The position numbers were made by a program, and so were the translations under genes. DNA of 64,000 nt, taken from positions 132,974 to 196,973 of the forward strand of contig JACKLF010000004.1 in assembly GCA_024236055.1 (NCBI GenBank), read 5' to 3'. The number at the start of each line of letters is the position of its first letter. Position 1 is the first letter of the stretch. Below, piece by piece: positions 9,150 through 16,611 of the stretch. The notes beneath the pieces are model-generated. The model had not been told where the DNA came from. It worked only from the letters and a program-made list of their open reading frames with translations, and searched no databases. The stretch comes from Alphaproteobacteria bacterium (GTDB lineage Bacteria > Pseudomonadota > Alphaproteobacteria > Micropepsales > Micropepsaceae).

Positions 9150-9647
9150 ATGCGCCGTACCGTCATCGCCGCTTCGCTTCTGTGCAGCGCCGTCATGCTT
9201 CCCGCCCTGATGTCTTCCGCGCTGGTGTCTCCCGCGCTGGCCGGACCGGGCGATGTGGACCTGGTCCTGGACGAGGTTCACACCCTGACCTTCCGCACGC
9301 CGGTGGCGACCGTCTATGTGGGCAACCCCTCCATCGCCGACATCACCATGGTCGATGCCCGCCACGCCTTCGTGCAGGGCAAGGGCTATGGCCGCACCAA
9401 CATCGTGGCGCTCAACCAGAGCGGCAACCAGGTGTTCGGCGCCCATATCAATGTGATCGGCGCCGATCATGGCGACACGGTGGTCCTGAACCGCGGCGCC
9501 CAGCGCATCACCTACAGCTGCACCCAGGCGCGTTGCGAGCCCACGCCGATGCCCGGCGACGGCAAGGACACGTTCGATGCACAGAATGGCCAGATCAGCC
9601 TGCACCAGGATGCCGCCCGCAAGGCGGCGGCCGCCTCGGCGAACTGA
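9150..9647 (+). CDS. Stand-alone pilus N-terminal-domain (CpaC_N-like) secreted protein
   Basis: 165 residues: signal peptide (about 1-34, ending 'SPALA'), then a domain matching the N-terminal domain of CpaC-type secretins ('TLTFRTPVATVYVGNPSIAD' and 'GRTNIVALNQSGNQVFGAHI'), then a short Ala-rich tail. There is no secretin core. It is divergent from the pilus operon and ends at its own terminator. It may help secretin assembly or bind the pilus base; this is inferred from domain and place. The ATG at 9150 gives a proper signal peptide; upstream in-frame sequence is not protein-like. Confidence 0.75.
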   Translation: MRRTVIAASLLCSAVMLPALMSSALVSPALAGPGDVDLVLDEVHTLTFRTPVATVYVGNPSIADITMVDARHAFVQGKGYGRTNIVALNQSGNQVFGAHINVIGADHGDTVVLNRGAQRITYSCTQARCEPTPMPGDGKDTFDAQNGQISLHQDAARKAAAASAN

Positions 9648-9686
9648 TCCGGCCCCTGGGGGCAAACAGACCGGGGCAAACAGAAA

Positions 9687-9723
9687 GGGCCGCGTGGATT
9701 TCCACGCGGCCCTTTTTCTTTGG
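9687..9723 (+). terminator. Rho-independent terminator
   Basis: GGGCCGCGTGGA and TCCACGCGGCCC form a 12-bp stem followed by TTTTTCTTT. Preceding A residues make it usable for the convergent TadG gene as well. Confidence 0.9.
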
Positions 9724-9745
9724 CTTTGCCGTGTGATCGCGCGGC

Positions 9746-11485
9746 CTACTGGCTCACGCGGACATTGGTGATCTGCGCGGCGATCTGGTTGAAGGTGGTG
9801 ACCACCGCGCTGGAGCTGGTCAGGTGGAAATACTTGCTGCTGTCGGTGGCGCAATAGTCCAGCGGCGCGGAGTATCCGTTCTTGTTCCCCACATCCAGGA
9901 AGATGGAATAGATCACGATTCCGTCGGCCTTGGCCGCATCGCAGGTCTTCTTTTCCCGATCGTCGATATAGCCATCCTCGACGGTGTTCTCGCTGGAGCC
10001 ATTGCCCCACCAGCGGTCCTGGGTGTTCAACCCGTCGGACAGAAGAATGATGTAGCGCGCGGTGTTGGACGGCACAGACGGTGCACCATAGGGATTGCCC
10101 GGCGTCAGCGTCTGCCAGCCATGCGCCATGCCCTCGGCCTGGTTGGTCGAGCCGTTGGGCGACATGTTGTTGATCTGGGTACTCAGGCTGGACCAGTCAT
10201 AGCCCAGCGTGGTGACGGTTGCGCCCAGGCAGTTGGACGGATTGACCGCGGGAAACTTGGTGCTTTCCGAGGTGCCGGGCGTGGTGTTGGCGATGTCGTA
10301 ATCCTGCTCGCGGTCGCGGATGCAGCCGCCCCAGGTGGAGTGATTGTTGGTGACCCAGCTGTGCGACCATTTCTGGGCCTTGCACTGCTTGCTGCTGTTG
10401 CTGCCCGTGCAGCTGCAATTGCTGCTGGAGAAGCCGTTGCAGGTGGCATAGTAGCCCGAGCTGACGACAATCTTCTGGCCATTCACCTTGGTCGAGGTCC
10501 AGCAGCCATTGTAGTAGATGCTGCGGCGGTCGGAATTGCCATGATTGCCGTCATCCATGCCTGGACAGATATAACCGCTATAGGTGCCGCTGCTGGGAAT
10601 CGTGGACGTCGATGAAGCGCCATTGGTCGGTGAGGTCTGGCACCCGAAGCCATAGGGCGACTTGGTCGAGGTGCTGGTGCCCCACCAGCTGGAGCTGATA
10701 TTGACGAAGGGACAGTCGTCGCCCGGTCCCCAGGCCGCGAAATCCGCGGTGCTGGTGTTGCCGCCATTGGGCACGGACACCTGATAGGTGTCGTCGGTGC
10801 CGGGATATTTGGGCGGCGCTTCCCAGTCGGCCCAGCCCAGCCAGCTGGCATTCACGTTCGATTTGCCGATATTGATGTGGCGATCGAAGGGGACCACCGA
10901 AACCTGCACATCGCCGGGACTGGCGGCGGCGTTCTGCAGAATTGTGAGAAGCTGGCCGGAAGCGCTCTTGAGCGCGTCCATTTTGCTGCCGCTGGAATCG
11001 CCCTGAGCCATGGAGCCGGAATTGTCCAGCACCAGCGACACCCACAATTTGCTCTGGCCCCACACCACGGTCGACGAGGTCGCGATCGGCATGGTGTTCA
11101 GCCCCACCAGCTTCATGATGGCGGTCGGCATGGTGTCGGTGGCGGAAATCTTCACCGTGCCCTGGGTGCTGTATGTGTCGACCGTGACCGTCGGCTGGCC
11201 ATAGGCGCTGCTGTCGATCTTGTAGTTGGCGTCGAAATATTTCTGCGCCAGCGTCTGGGCGCCGCTCTGGTCCAGGCCGGGGGTGGAGCCCACCGCCAGC
11301 GAGGCAGCGTCCAGCGCTTCGCTCATCGCCTGGCGCACCATCATGCCGCGCGCGAAATCCATGCCCACGCCGGCCGCCACCGTCAGCGGCACCAGCGCCA
11401 GGCCGAACATCATCGCCACATTGCCGCGGCGCGAGAATGTGAAGGCGGCAAGCCGCGCCAGCAGGAAACGCATCTGATCGCCCAT
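9746..11485 (-). CDS. tadG: TadG-like pilus protein with von Willebrand A domain
   Basis: 579 residues. The N-terminus carries the TadG/TadE transmembrane pseudopilin-like segment ('RRGNVAMMFGLALVPLTVAA', about 19-38), then a vWA domain with the MIDAS motif DNSGSM at 154-159 and later 'ARYIILLSDGLNTQD'. Between them is a long Ser/Thr/Asn/Gly- and Cys-rich insertion (about residues 250-400) with at least eight cysteines, probably an exported disulfide-bonded module. The role in Flp pilus function or surface adhesion is inferred from family and neighbourhood. ATGs at 11485 and 11473 are both possible starts. Confidence 0.85.
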   Translation of the reverse strand: MGDQMRFLLARLAAFTFSRRGNVAMMFGLALVPLTVAAGVGMDFARGMMVRQAMSEALDAASLAVGSTPGLDQSGAQTLAQKYFDANYKIDSSAYGQPTVTVDTYSTQGTVKISATDTMPTAIMKLVGLNTMPIATSSTVVWGQSKLWVSLVLDNSGSMAQGDSSGSKMDALKSASGQLLTILQNAAASPGDVQVSVVPFDRHINIGKSNVNASWLGWADWEAPPKYPGTDDTYQVSVPNGGNTSTADFAAWGPGDDCPFVNISSSWWGTSTSTKSPYGFGCQTSPTNGASSTSTIPSSGTYSGYICPGMDDGNHGNSDRRSIYYNGCWTSTKVNGQKIVVSSGYYATCNGFSSSNCSCTGSNSSKQCKAQKWSHSWVTNNHSTWGGCIRDREQDYDIANTTPGTSESTKFPAVNPSNCLGATVTTLGYDWSSLSTQINNMSPNGSTNQAEGMAHGWQTLTPGNPYGAPSVPSNTARYIILLSDGLNTQDRWWGNGSSENTVEDGYIDDREKKTCDAAKADGIVIYSIFLDVGNKNGYSAPLDYCATDSSKYFHLTSSSAVVTTFNQIAAQITNVRVSQ

Positions 11486-11772
11486 GATCGGGGGACGCCC
11501 ATTGTTGCGCCTGCCATATTGGGCAAAATGGGTGAAAATGCCGTTGCTTTCGAAGAAGACGGTTACGCAGCCATTAACAAAGCGGGCGGCGAGTTTAGGT
11601 TGTGTTTACGCGAAGCTGAATCGAATGCGGCGCGCCGGGTGCGGCGCGTTAACATCCGGTCAACCGTCTTAACCGGCTGTTGAGCAAGAAAACGGCTTTG
11701 ACTTCGCTTGACGGCCGCACCGGCCTAAAACCGGCATGGGGTAAAAGATCGAGCGAGCCCGTGCGGTTCACA
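11486..11772. promoter_or_regulatory. Divergent tadG/tadE intergenic region with near-CtrA boxes
   Basis: Two one-mismatch versions of TTAA-N7-TTAA are present: TTAC-GCAGCCA-TTAA (11563-11577) and TTAA-CATCCGG-TCAA (11647-11661). With the exact box at the pilin gene they suggest coordinated control of the pilus regulon. No small gene is visible. Confidence 0.45.
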
Positions 11773-12321
11773 ATGCGTTTCCGGAAGTTCCTTCGCCGCA
11801 TGCGGCGCGACGCCAACAAGGGTTCGGCGGCGCTGGAATTCGCCTTCGTCGCGCCGGTCTTTTTCGTGCTGCTGATGGGCACGATGGAAGCGGCGCTGAT
11901 CTTCTTCGCCCAGGCCACGCTCCAGAACGCCGTGACGGAAGTCGGCCGGCAGGTGCGCACCGGCCAGGTCCAGACCGGCGGCACCACCCAGGCCCAGTTC
12001 CGCACCAACGTCTGCAATGCGATCTCGCCGCTTCTGGCTTGCGACGGCAACCTGCAGATCGATGTCGAGACCTTCGGCGCCTATGGCAATGTCAATTATG
12101 CCTCGCCGCTCAATGCCGACGGCACGCTCAATTCCGGCATGAACAACTATGCAACCGGCAGCCCGTGCAGCGTGGTACTGGTGCGCGCCTTCTATACCTG
12201 GCAGGTCTTCTCGCCCGGCCTGGACTGGTTCCTGGTCAACATGGCGGGCGACTATCATCTTCTGTCGGCGGCGGCGGCGTTCCGCAACGAACCCTATACC
12301 AATGCGGTGGCGGGGTGCTGA
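11773..12321 (+). CDS. tadE: TadE-family pseudopilin
   Basis: 182 residues. A basic N-terminus (MRFRKFLRRMRRDANKG) leads into the TadE motif 'GSAALEFAFVAPVFFVLLMG' with the conserved Glu, followed by an extracytoplasmic domain with paired cysteines (about 79 and 87). The family is a minor pseudopilin processed by CpaA/TadV. The next gene overlaps its stop by one base (TGATG), so the two are translationally coupled. The chosen ATG gives the basic leader directly before the TadE motif. Confidence 0.85.
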   Translation: MRFRKFLRRMRRDANKGSAALEFAFVAPVFFVLLMGTMEAALIFFAQATLQNAVTEVGRQVRTGQVQTGGTTQAQFRTNVCNAISPLLACDGNLQIDVETFGAYGNVNYASPLNADGTLNSGMNNYATGSPCSVVLVRAFYTWQVFSPGLDWFLVNMAGDYHLLSAAAAFRNEPYTNAVAGC

Positions 12322-12878
12322 TGGGCCTTGGCGGAAAATTGCGGCGCTTCCGGCGGGACCATCGCGGCATGGCCGCGGTGGAGTTCGCCTTCCTGCTGCC
12401 GGTGATGATCACCATGTTCTTCGGCGTGGTCGAAGTGTCGATGGCGATTTCCTGCCGCACCGACGTCACCAACGTCGCCTCCACCGTGGCGGATCTTTCG
12501 GCCCAGGCCAGCTCGCTTTCAACGTCCGATGTTTCGAATGTCTTCAACGCGGCCAGCGCGATTCTTTACCCCTACGACACCGGCGCGGCGAAGATCACCA
12601 TCACCAGCATCACCTATGACACGTCCACCAAGAGCCTGACATCGGGCAAGGTGGACTGGAGCTGCGCCAAGAACGGCACCGCCCGCAGCAAGAATTCGAC
12701 CGTCTCACTGCCCAGCGGCCTGATGACCGCCAATGGCAGCGTGGTCATGGCCGAGATCAATTACAGCTATTCCTCGCCGACCACCAAGGTGATCACCGGT
12801 CCGATCAGCATGGCCAACACCTTCTATACAAAGCCGCGGCGCGTCGCCCAGATCACCGGGCCTTCGGCCTGCCCCTGA
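12321..12878 (+). CDS. Second TadE-family pseudopilin (TadF-like position)
   Basis: 185 residues with leader 'MGLGGKLRRFRRDHRGM' and the motif 'AAVEFAFLLPVMITMFFGVV', the same architecture as the preceding gene, plus Cys residues in the exported domain. Coupled to tadE by TGATG. Tad loci typically have paired TadE/TadF pseudopilins; this is the likely TadF counterpart. It ends at a truncated dispersed repeat that separates it from tesB. Confidence 0.82.
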   Translation: MGLGGKLRRFRRDHRGMAAVEFAFLLPVMITMFFGVVEVSMAISCRTDVTNVASTVADLSAQASSLSTSDVSNVFNAASAILYPYDTGAAKITITSITYDTSTKSLTSGKVDWSCAKNGTARSKNSTVSLPSGLMTANGSVVMAEINYSYSSPTTKVITGPISMANTFYTKPRRVAQITGPSACP

Positions 12879-12884
12879 TTTTTG

Positions 12885-12913
12885 AGCCCCCTCTGTCGCA
12901 GCGCGGCCTGACT
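12885..12913 (+). repeat. Truncated copy of the CCCCCTC dispersed repeat
   Basis: GAGCCCCCTCTGTCGCAGCG followed by CGGCCTGAC closely matches the left end of the copy at 55537. It overlaps the tesB stop codon, which may lie on repeat-derived sequence. Confidence 0.6.
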
Positions 12914-13772
12914 ATCGCGGGCGGATAAGCCCTTCCTGCGCGACCGAGGCGACAAGCACGCCGTCGCGGGTGAATATCTGGCCGCGATTGAACCCGCGCG
13001 CGCCCGACGCGCTGGGACTGTCCTGGGAATAGAGCAGCCATTCGTCGGCGCGAAAGGGCCGGTGGAACCACATGGCGTGATCCAGGCTGGCGACCTGCAC
13101 ATCCGAGAAGATCGATTTGCCGTGGGGCAGCAGCGCGGTGTCCAGCAGCGTCATGTCCGAGACAAAGGCCAGCATCGCCCGGTGCAGGCCCGGATCGTCC
13201 GGCAGGGGGCCGCGCGTCCTGAACCACAGGTGATCCAGCGGGGGTCGCGCCGCCCGGTCGCCCACTCCGCGACTGACCACCGCGCGTATTTCAAAAGGAC
13301 GCTCGCGCGCCACCCATTCGCGCATCGCCGGCGTCAGGCTGTCGTTGCGGAGCTGGACCTGCTGTTCGTCCTCCAGTGCCTCGGGCGGCGGCACCTCGGG
13401 CATGGCGGCCTGATGCTCGTATCCGTCCTCCTGCCTCTGGAATGACGCCGCCAGGGTGAAGATCGGCGCCCCGTTCTGGATGGCCACCACGCGGCGGGCG
13501 GTAAAACTGCCGCCGTCACGGCTGCGGTCGACTTCATACAGGATCGGCTGGCGGGGCGATCCGGGGCGCAGGAAATAGGCATGCAGCGAATGGCACAACC
13601 TGGCCGAATCGACCGTGCGCGTGGCCGCCGCCAGCGCCTGGCCCAGCACCTGCCCGCCGAACACCCGCTGGACGCGATGATCGGCTGATGCGCCGCGAAA
13701 GATATTCTCCTCTATCTTCTCCAGATCCAGCAGCGAAAGCAGCTGGCGCAGGGATTCCGGGAACTTTTCCAT
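12912..13772 (-). CDS. tesB: Acyl-CoA thioesterase II (TesB)
   Basis: Double hot-dog thioesterase hydrolysing medium/long acyl-CoA. About 286 residues. Family landmarks: 'RVFGGQVLGQALAAATRTV', 'HSLHAYFLRPGSP', 'LAFVSDMTLLDTALLPHG' with the Asp of the catalytic triad region, 'SLDHAMWFHRPFRADEWLLY', and the C-terminal 'GRGQIFTRDG'-like 'NRGQIFTRDGVLVASVAQEG'. Start at 13772 (MEKFPESLRQ) is preferred because AAGGG lies upstream; the ATG at 13793 has no site. It converges on the pilus pseudopilin gene and has a palindromic leader. Confidence 0.9.
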   Translation of the reverse strand: MEKFPESLRQLLSLLDLEKIEENIFRGASADHRVQRVFGGQVLGQALAAATRTVDSARLCHSLHAYFLRPGSPRQPILYEVDRSRDGGSFTARRVVAIQNGAPIFTLAASFQRQEDGYEHQAAMPEVPPPEALEDEQQVQLRNDSLTPAMREWVARERPFEIRAVVSRGVGDRAARPPLDHLWFRTRGPLPDDPGLHRAMLAFVSDMTLLDTALLPHGKSIFSDVQVASLDHAMWFHRPFRADEWLLYSQDSPSASGARGFNRGQIFTRDGVLVASVAQEGLIRPR

Positions 13773-13799
13773 GCACGGCGCCCTTTGTTTCATAAGCCA

Positions 13800-13827
13800 T
13801 TGATATCAAATGGTATTATCAACCATT
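13800..13827. promoter_or_regulatory. Nested palindromes upstream of tesB
   Basis: TTGATATCAA (13800-13809) is a perfect 10-bp palindrome immediately followed by an inverted repeat AATGGT/ACCATT (13809-13827). The spacing fits an operator for a dimeric repressor of tesB. No regulator gene is adjacent, so the assignment is tentative. Confidence 0.4.
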
Positions 13828-14056
13828 CGCGGCCACCTGCCATCACCCGCCCAAACTGGTGATAAAGGTAATTTGGGATCATTTCCCTTCGATATGTTGC
13901 CTGCCAGTCACAGGGGCAGGGTAAAACCCTGTAACTGCTAGTGCAAAGCAACATGGGTCATGGAGACTTTCGGCGGGTTCGCCGTTATAAGCTGCACATA
14001 GTTCTTATCGGCTGACGGGGGGAAAGCTGCCCGTCGTTATTTCTAGCGAGGGTAGA

Positions 14057-15115
14057 ATGATGAAACTCAAAATGCTCGCCTTGGCGACTGTGGCCGCTGC
14101 GGCCTTCAGCGCCCCGGCGTCAGCTGCGGAAGGCTGGTACCTGGGACTGGGTGGCGCCTACAGCAGCCAGGACGCCTTCACGGCCACGTCCGTGCCTGCG
14201 GCCCCCGCCGGTATTGCCATTTCCGATCACGACGGCTGGCTGGCTGTCGGCTCCATCGGTTATGCCTTCGCCAACAACTGGCGCATCGAAAACGAATTCG
14301 GCTTCTCCGAGCACTCGGGCGCCATTCCGACGGGCGGCAGCTACGAAGGAATGTATTCCGACCTGGTGAATGTCCTTTATGACATGCCGCTGTCCGAGAA
14401 GTGGAAGCTGACCCTGGGTGGTGGCGTCGGCGTCGGCGTCTCCAACCTGCACGCGCAGTCGTCGGGTTATTACAATGGCATCGTGGGCAGCAATGCCGGC
14501 TTCGCCTGGCAGGGTATTGTCGGCCTGTCCTATGCGGTCGCCCCGGACATGGACCTGTTCGGTGAATATCGTTACCGCAGCACGGAAGTGGATGGCGATT
14601 TCGGTACCGCCGTGCCCGGCCTCAGCCCGGTGCATGTCAATGAAATCACCGAAAATATCGGCATGGTCGGCATCCGCTGGTACATGACGCCGCCGGCCCC
14701 GCCGCCGCCGCCGCCGCCGCCGCCTCCCCCGCCGCCTCCGCCGCCTCCGCCGCCTCCGCCTCCTCCGCCGCCTCCGCCGCCGGCGAAGACCTACATCGTG
14801 TTCTTCGACTTCGATAAGTCGAACCTCACGGCGGAAGCGCAGCAGACGGTCACCGAGGCCGTGTCCGCCGCCAAGACGCTGGGCTCCGTCCGCGTCATGG
14901 TCACCGGCCACACCGACACCGTCGGCTCGGACCGCTACAACCAGGCGCTGTCCGTGCGCCGTGCCCAGTCCGTCAAGGACGAGATGGTGCGCCAGGGCCT
15001 GACCGAGGACTCGATCGCGATCGAGGGCAAGAGCTTCCACGACCCGCTGGTTCCGACCGGCCCGGGCGTGCGCGAGCCCAAGAACCGCCGCGCGGTCATC
15101 GATCTGGGCGGCTAA
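14057..15115 (+). CDS. OmpA-family outer-membrane protein with polyproline linker
   Basis: 352 residues: signal peptide (about 1-23, 'SAPASAAEG'), an eight-stranded barrel (to about 209), a linker with 28 uninterrupted prolines (residues 215-242), then an OmpA C-terminal peptidoglycan-binding domain ('IVFFDFDKSNLTAEAQQTV', 'VTGHTDTVGSDRYNQALSVR', with the usual Asp and Arg). It anchors the outer membrane to the wall. Preceded by a roughly 280-base leader without genes and closed by a strong terminator, so probably monocistronic and highly expressed. Confidence 0.9.
   Translation: MMKLKMLALATVAAAAFSAPASAAEGWYLGLGGAYSSQDAFTATSVPAAPAGIAISDHDGWLAVGSIGYAFANNWRIENEFGFSEHSGAIPTGGSYEGMYSDLVNVLYDMPLSEKWKLTLGGGVGVGVSNLHAQSSGYYNGIVGSNAGFAWQGIVGLSYAVAPDMDLFGEYRYRSTEVDGDFGTAVPGLSPVHVNEITENIGMVGIRWYMTPPAPPPPPPPPPPPPPPPPPPPPPPPPPPPPAKTYIVFFDFDKSNLTAEAQQTVTEAVSAAKTLGSVRVMVTGHTDTVGSDRYNQALSVRRAQSVKDEMVRQGLTEDSIAIEGKSFHDPLVPTGPGVREPKNRRAVIDLGG
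14699..14782 (+). repeat. CCG/CCT triplet repeat encoding polyproline
   Basis: 28 consecutive proline codons, nearly all CCG or CCT in short alternating runs. Slippage would change linker length in whole codons without breaking frame. Confidence 0.9.
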
Positions 15116-15138
15116 CGCAGCCCAAACCGAATGAGAAA

Positions 15139-15168
15139 GGGCCGGTCGAAAGACCGGCCCTTTTTCTT
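15139..15168 (+). terminator. Rho-independent terminator of the OmpA gene
   Basis: GGGCCGGTC, loop GAAA, then GACCGGCCC, followed by TTTTTCTTT. Confidence 0.92.
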
Positions 15169-15183
15169 TGCCCCGCGCGGCAC

Positions 15184-15236
15184 TTATTTTTGGGGCGCAT
15201 CCGCGCTGCATTCATCTTTGGGGCGCATCCGCGCCC
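15184..15236. repeat. Paired stem-loop repeat (TTATT element)
   Basis: TTTGGGGCGCATCCGCGC occurs at 15189-15206 and again at 15217-15234. Each copy forms a small hairpin around the loop ATCC, and the pair is preceded by TTATT and separated by a T-rich spacer with ATTC. The layout matches the palindromic cores found beside dksA and gpmI. Confidence 0.55.
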
Positions 15237-15269
15237 GGAGGGGCGGCCATCTATCTGGAGCGCGCAAAA

Positions 15270-15299
15270 ACAAAAAGGCCGGGCACAGCGCCCGGCCTT
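15270..15299 (-). terminator. Rho-independent terminator
   Basis: On the minus strand AAGGCCGGGC and GCCCGGCCTT enclose GCTGT and are followed by TTTGTTTTTG. It serves the leftward hypothetical gene that ends at 15324. Confidence 0.85.
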
Positions 15300-15323
15300 C
15301 TGTTGCTCGCCTGCTGTCGGATC

Positions 15324-15920
15324 TTACTGCAGTAGCCGCACCGCCGGCTGGTCGCCCGCAGCCGTCGCCGGATCGCCCGGCTGGCTGGGCCGCGGTGTCG
15401 GCACCGCTTCGGCGCCCGCCTTCACGCCTTCCAGCGTGATCGCGACGCGAATCTCGCAGGCATCGACGGGCGAGGCTTCCTTGACCTCGATACCGGCCAC
15501 CAAGTCGGCCAGCACCGGCTTGTCAGGCGCCAGCGCCGCGGCAAAGACGATGTCCGCGCTCTTGCAGAAATTGTCGTGCGCGCCCGGCTTGGTGCGGCGC
15601 TGCTCGGCATGGGCGATGGCGCGCGTCTTGTAGGAGTCGTATTCGGCATTGCCCTTCGACACGCCATGCAGGCGCTTGAACATGCGCAGCATCTCGCCGT
15701 CGGACTTGCGAAGCTCGGGCCCAAAAGTCTTCTGGAAGCGGTTGAACAGCGCGACCTCGCGCGGGCCGCAGGCCAGGGCGGCGTCGGTCAGCTCCTGCTG
15801 CACGGCCGATATCTGGATGGCGGAAATCTCGCTCGCGCTGGCGCAACCGCGCGCCTGGGCCACGCTGGTGGCAGCCACGCTGAGAGCCAGCAGGCACACG
15901 CTCAGCTTGCATGCGGTCAT
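15324..15920 (-). CDS. Secreted protein of unknown function
   Basis: 198 residues starting MTACKLSVCLLALSVAATSV at 15920, with a clear signal peptide cleaved near 'AQARG'. The mature protein is largely helical with four cysteines ('GCAS', 'ALACGPRE', 'DNFCKSAD', 'DACEIRVA'), enough for two disulfides. A Pro-rich, degenerate C-terminus follows. I do not recognise the family. It has its own terminator and appears monocistronic. Confidence 0.7.
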   Translation of the reverse strand: MTACKLSVCLLALSVAATSVAQARGCASASEISAIQISAVQQELTDAALACGPREVALFNRFQKTFGPELRKSDGEMLRMFKRLHGVSKGNAEYDSYKTRAIAHAEQRRTKPGAHDNFCKSADIVFAAALAPDKPVLADLVAGIEVKEASPVDACEIRVAITLEGVKAGAEAVPTPRPSQPGDPATAAGDQPAVRLLQ

Positions 15921-16117
15921 GTGTGTCCTCTCCAAGAGGCCGGCAGCGCCCGATCGCGGGGGCCAGCATCCGCACAGCATAGCCGGATCGGCCCATCGCC
16001 GCCAAGTCCCCCGCCTCCATCAAGTCTTTGTAAAAATGGAACTTTATCGGGCCCGCGCCGAACAGGGGAAACTTCGTCCCGCCGCCTGCGTTTCCTATGT
16101 GGAGGCCTTGGACAGCC

Positions 16118-16438
16118 ATGAAGCGCAGTCCCCTGATATTTGCGGCATTTATCCTGGCGCCGGCGATCATCGCGGCGCCCGCCCAAGCCCGCCACCGCGT
16201 TTCCATCCAGCCCCCGGTCTTTCCCATCGAGCATCAGGTCGCCTCGGCCATGGCCGACCAGGAACGGCCGCCCTATGCGATGAACTATGCCGACGAGGCT
16301 GCCCAATCCCTGGGGGTCAAGGGCGGGCGCTGGGAAGCCTTCGATACCGGCGGCGGAACCTCCTCGGATCCCTTCCTGCCGTCCCTGCACGGGGGCGTTG
16401 ACGGGCGCGGCGCCATGCTGCGCCTGCAGTGGCGCTGA
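16118..16438 (+). CDS. Small secreted protein of unknown function
   Basis: 106 residues with a signal peptide (MKRSPLIFAAFILAPAIIAA, then 'PAQA') and a polar mature part that includes 'ASAMADQERPPYAMNYADEA' and ends 'GAMLRLQWR'. The aromatic C-terminus resembles small outer-membrane-associated proteins but is not diagnostic. No family recognised. About 170 bases separate it from asd. Confidence 0.6.
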   Translation: MKRSPLIFAAFILAPAIIAAPAQARHRVSIQPPVFPIEHQVASAMADQERPPYAMNYADEAAQSLGVKGGRWEAFDTGGGTSSDPFLPSLHGGVDGRGAMLRLQWR

Positions 16439-16611
16439 TCCCCAACCCTCGGATTGCCCGCCTTCGGATTTCGGCCTGATCGCGGCCGGATTGTTCTTCC
16501 GGCGCTTTCGCCGGCCGCGCCTGTCTTGTATTGCTCGGACCCCGTAAGACGATCCCTGAACCGCCGCCCTGCCAAGGGCCGCCTCCTGTGACCGGAAGAA
16601 AAGGAATTTGC

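Noticed and set aside
14699..14782. Proline-codon run as a possible CRISPR or minisatellite array
   Set aside because: No spacers; it is a coding triplet repeat in the OmpA frame.
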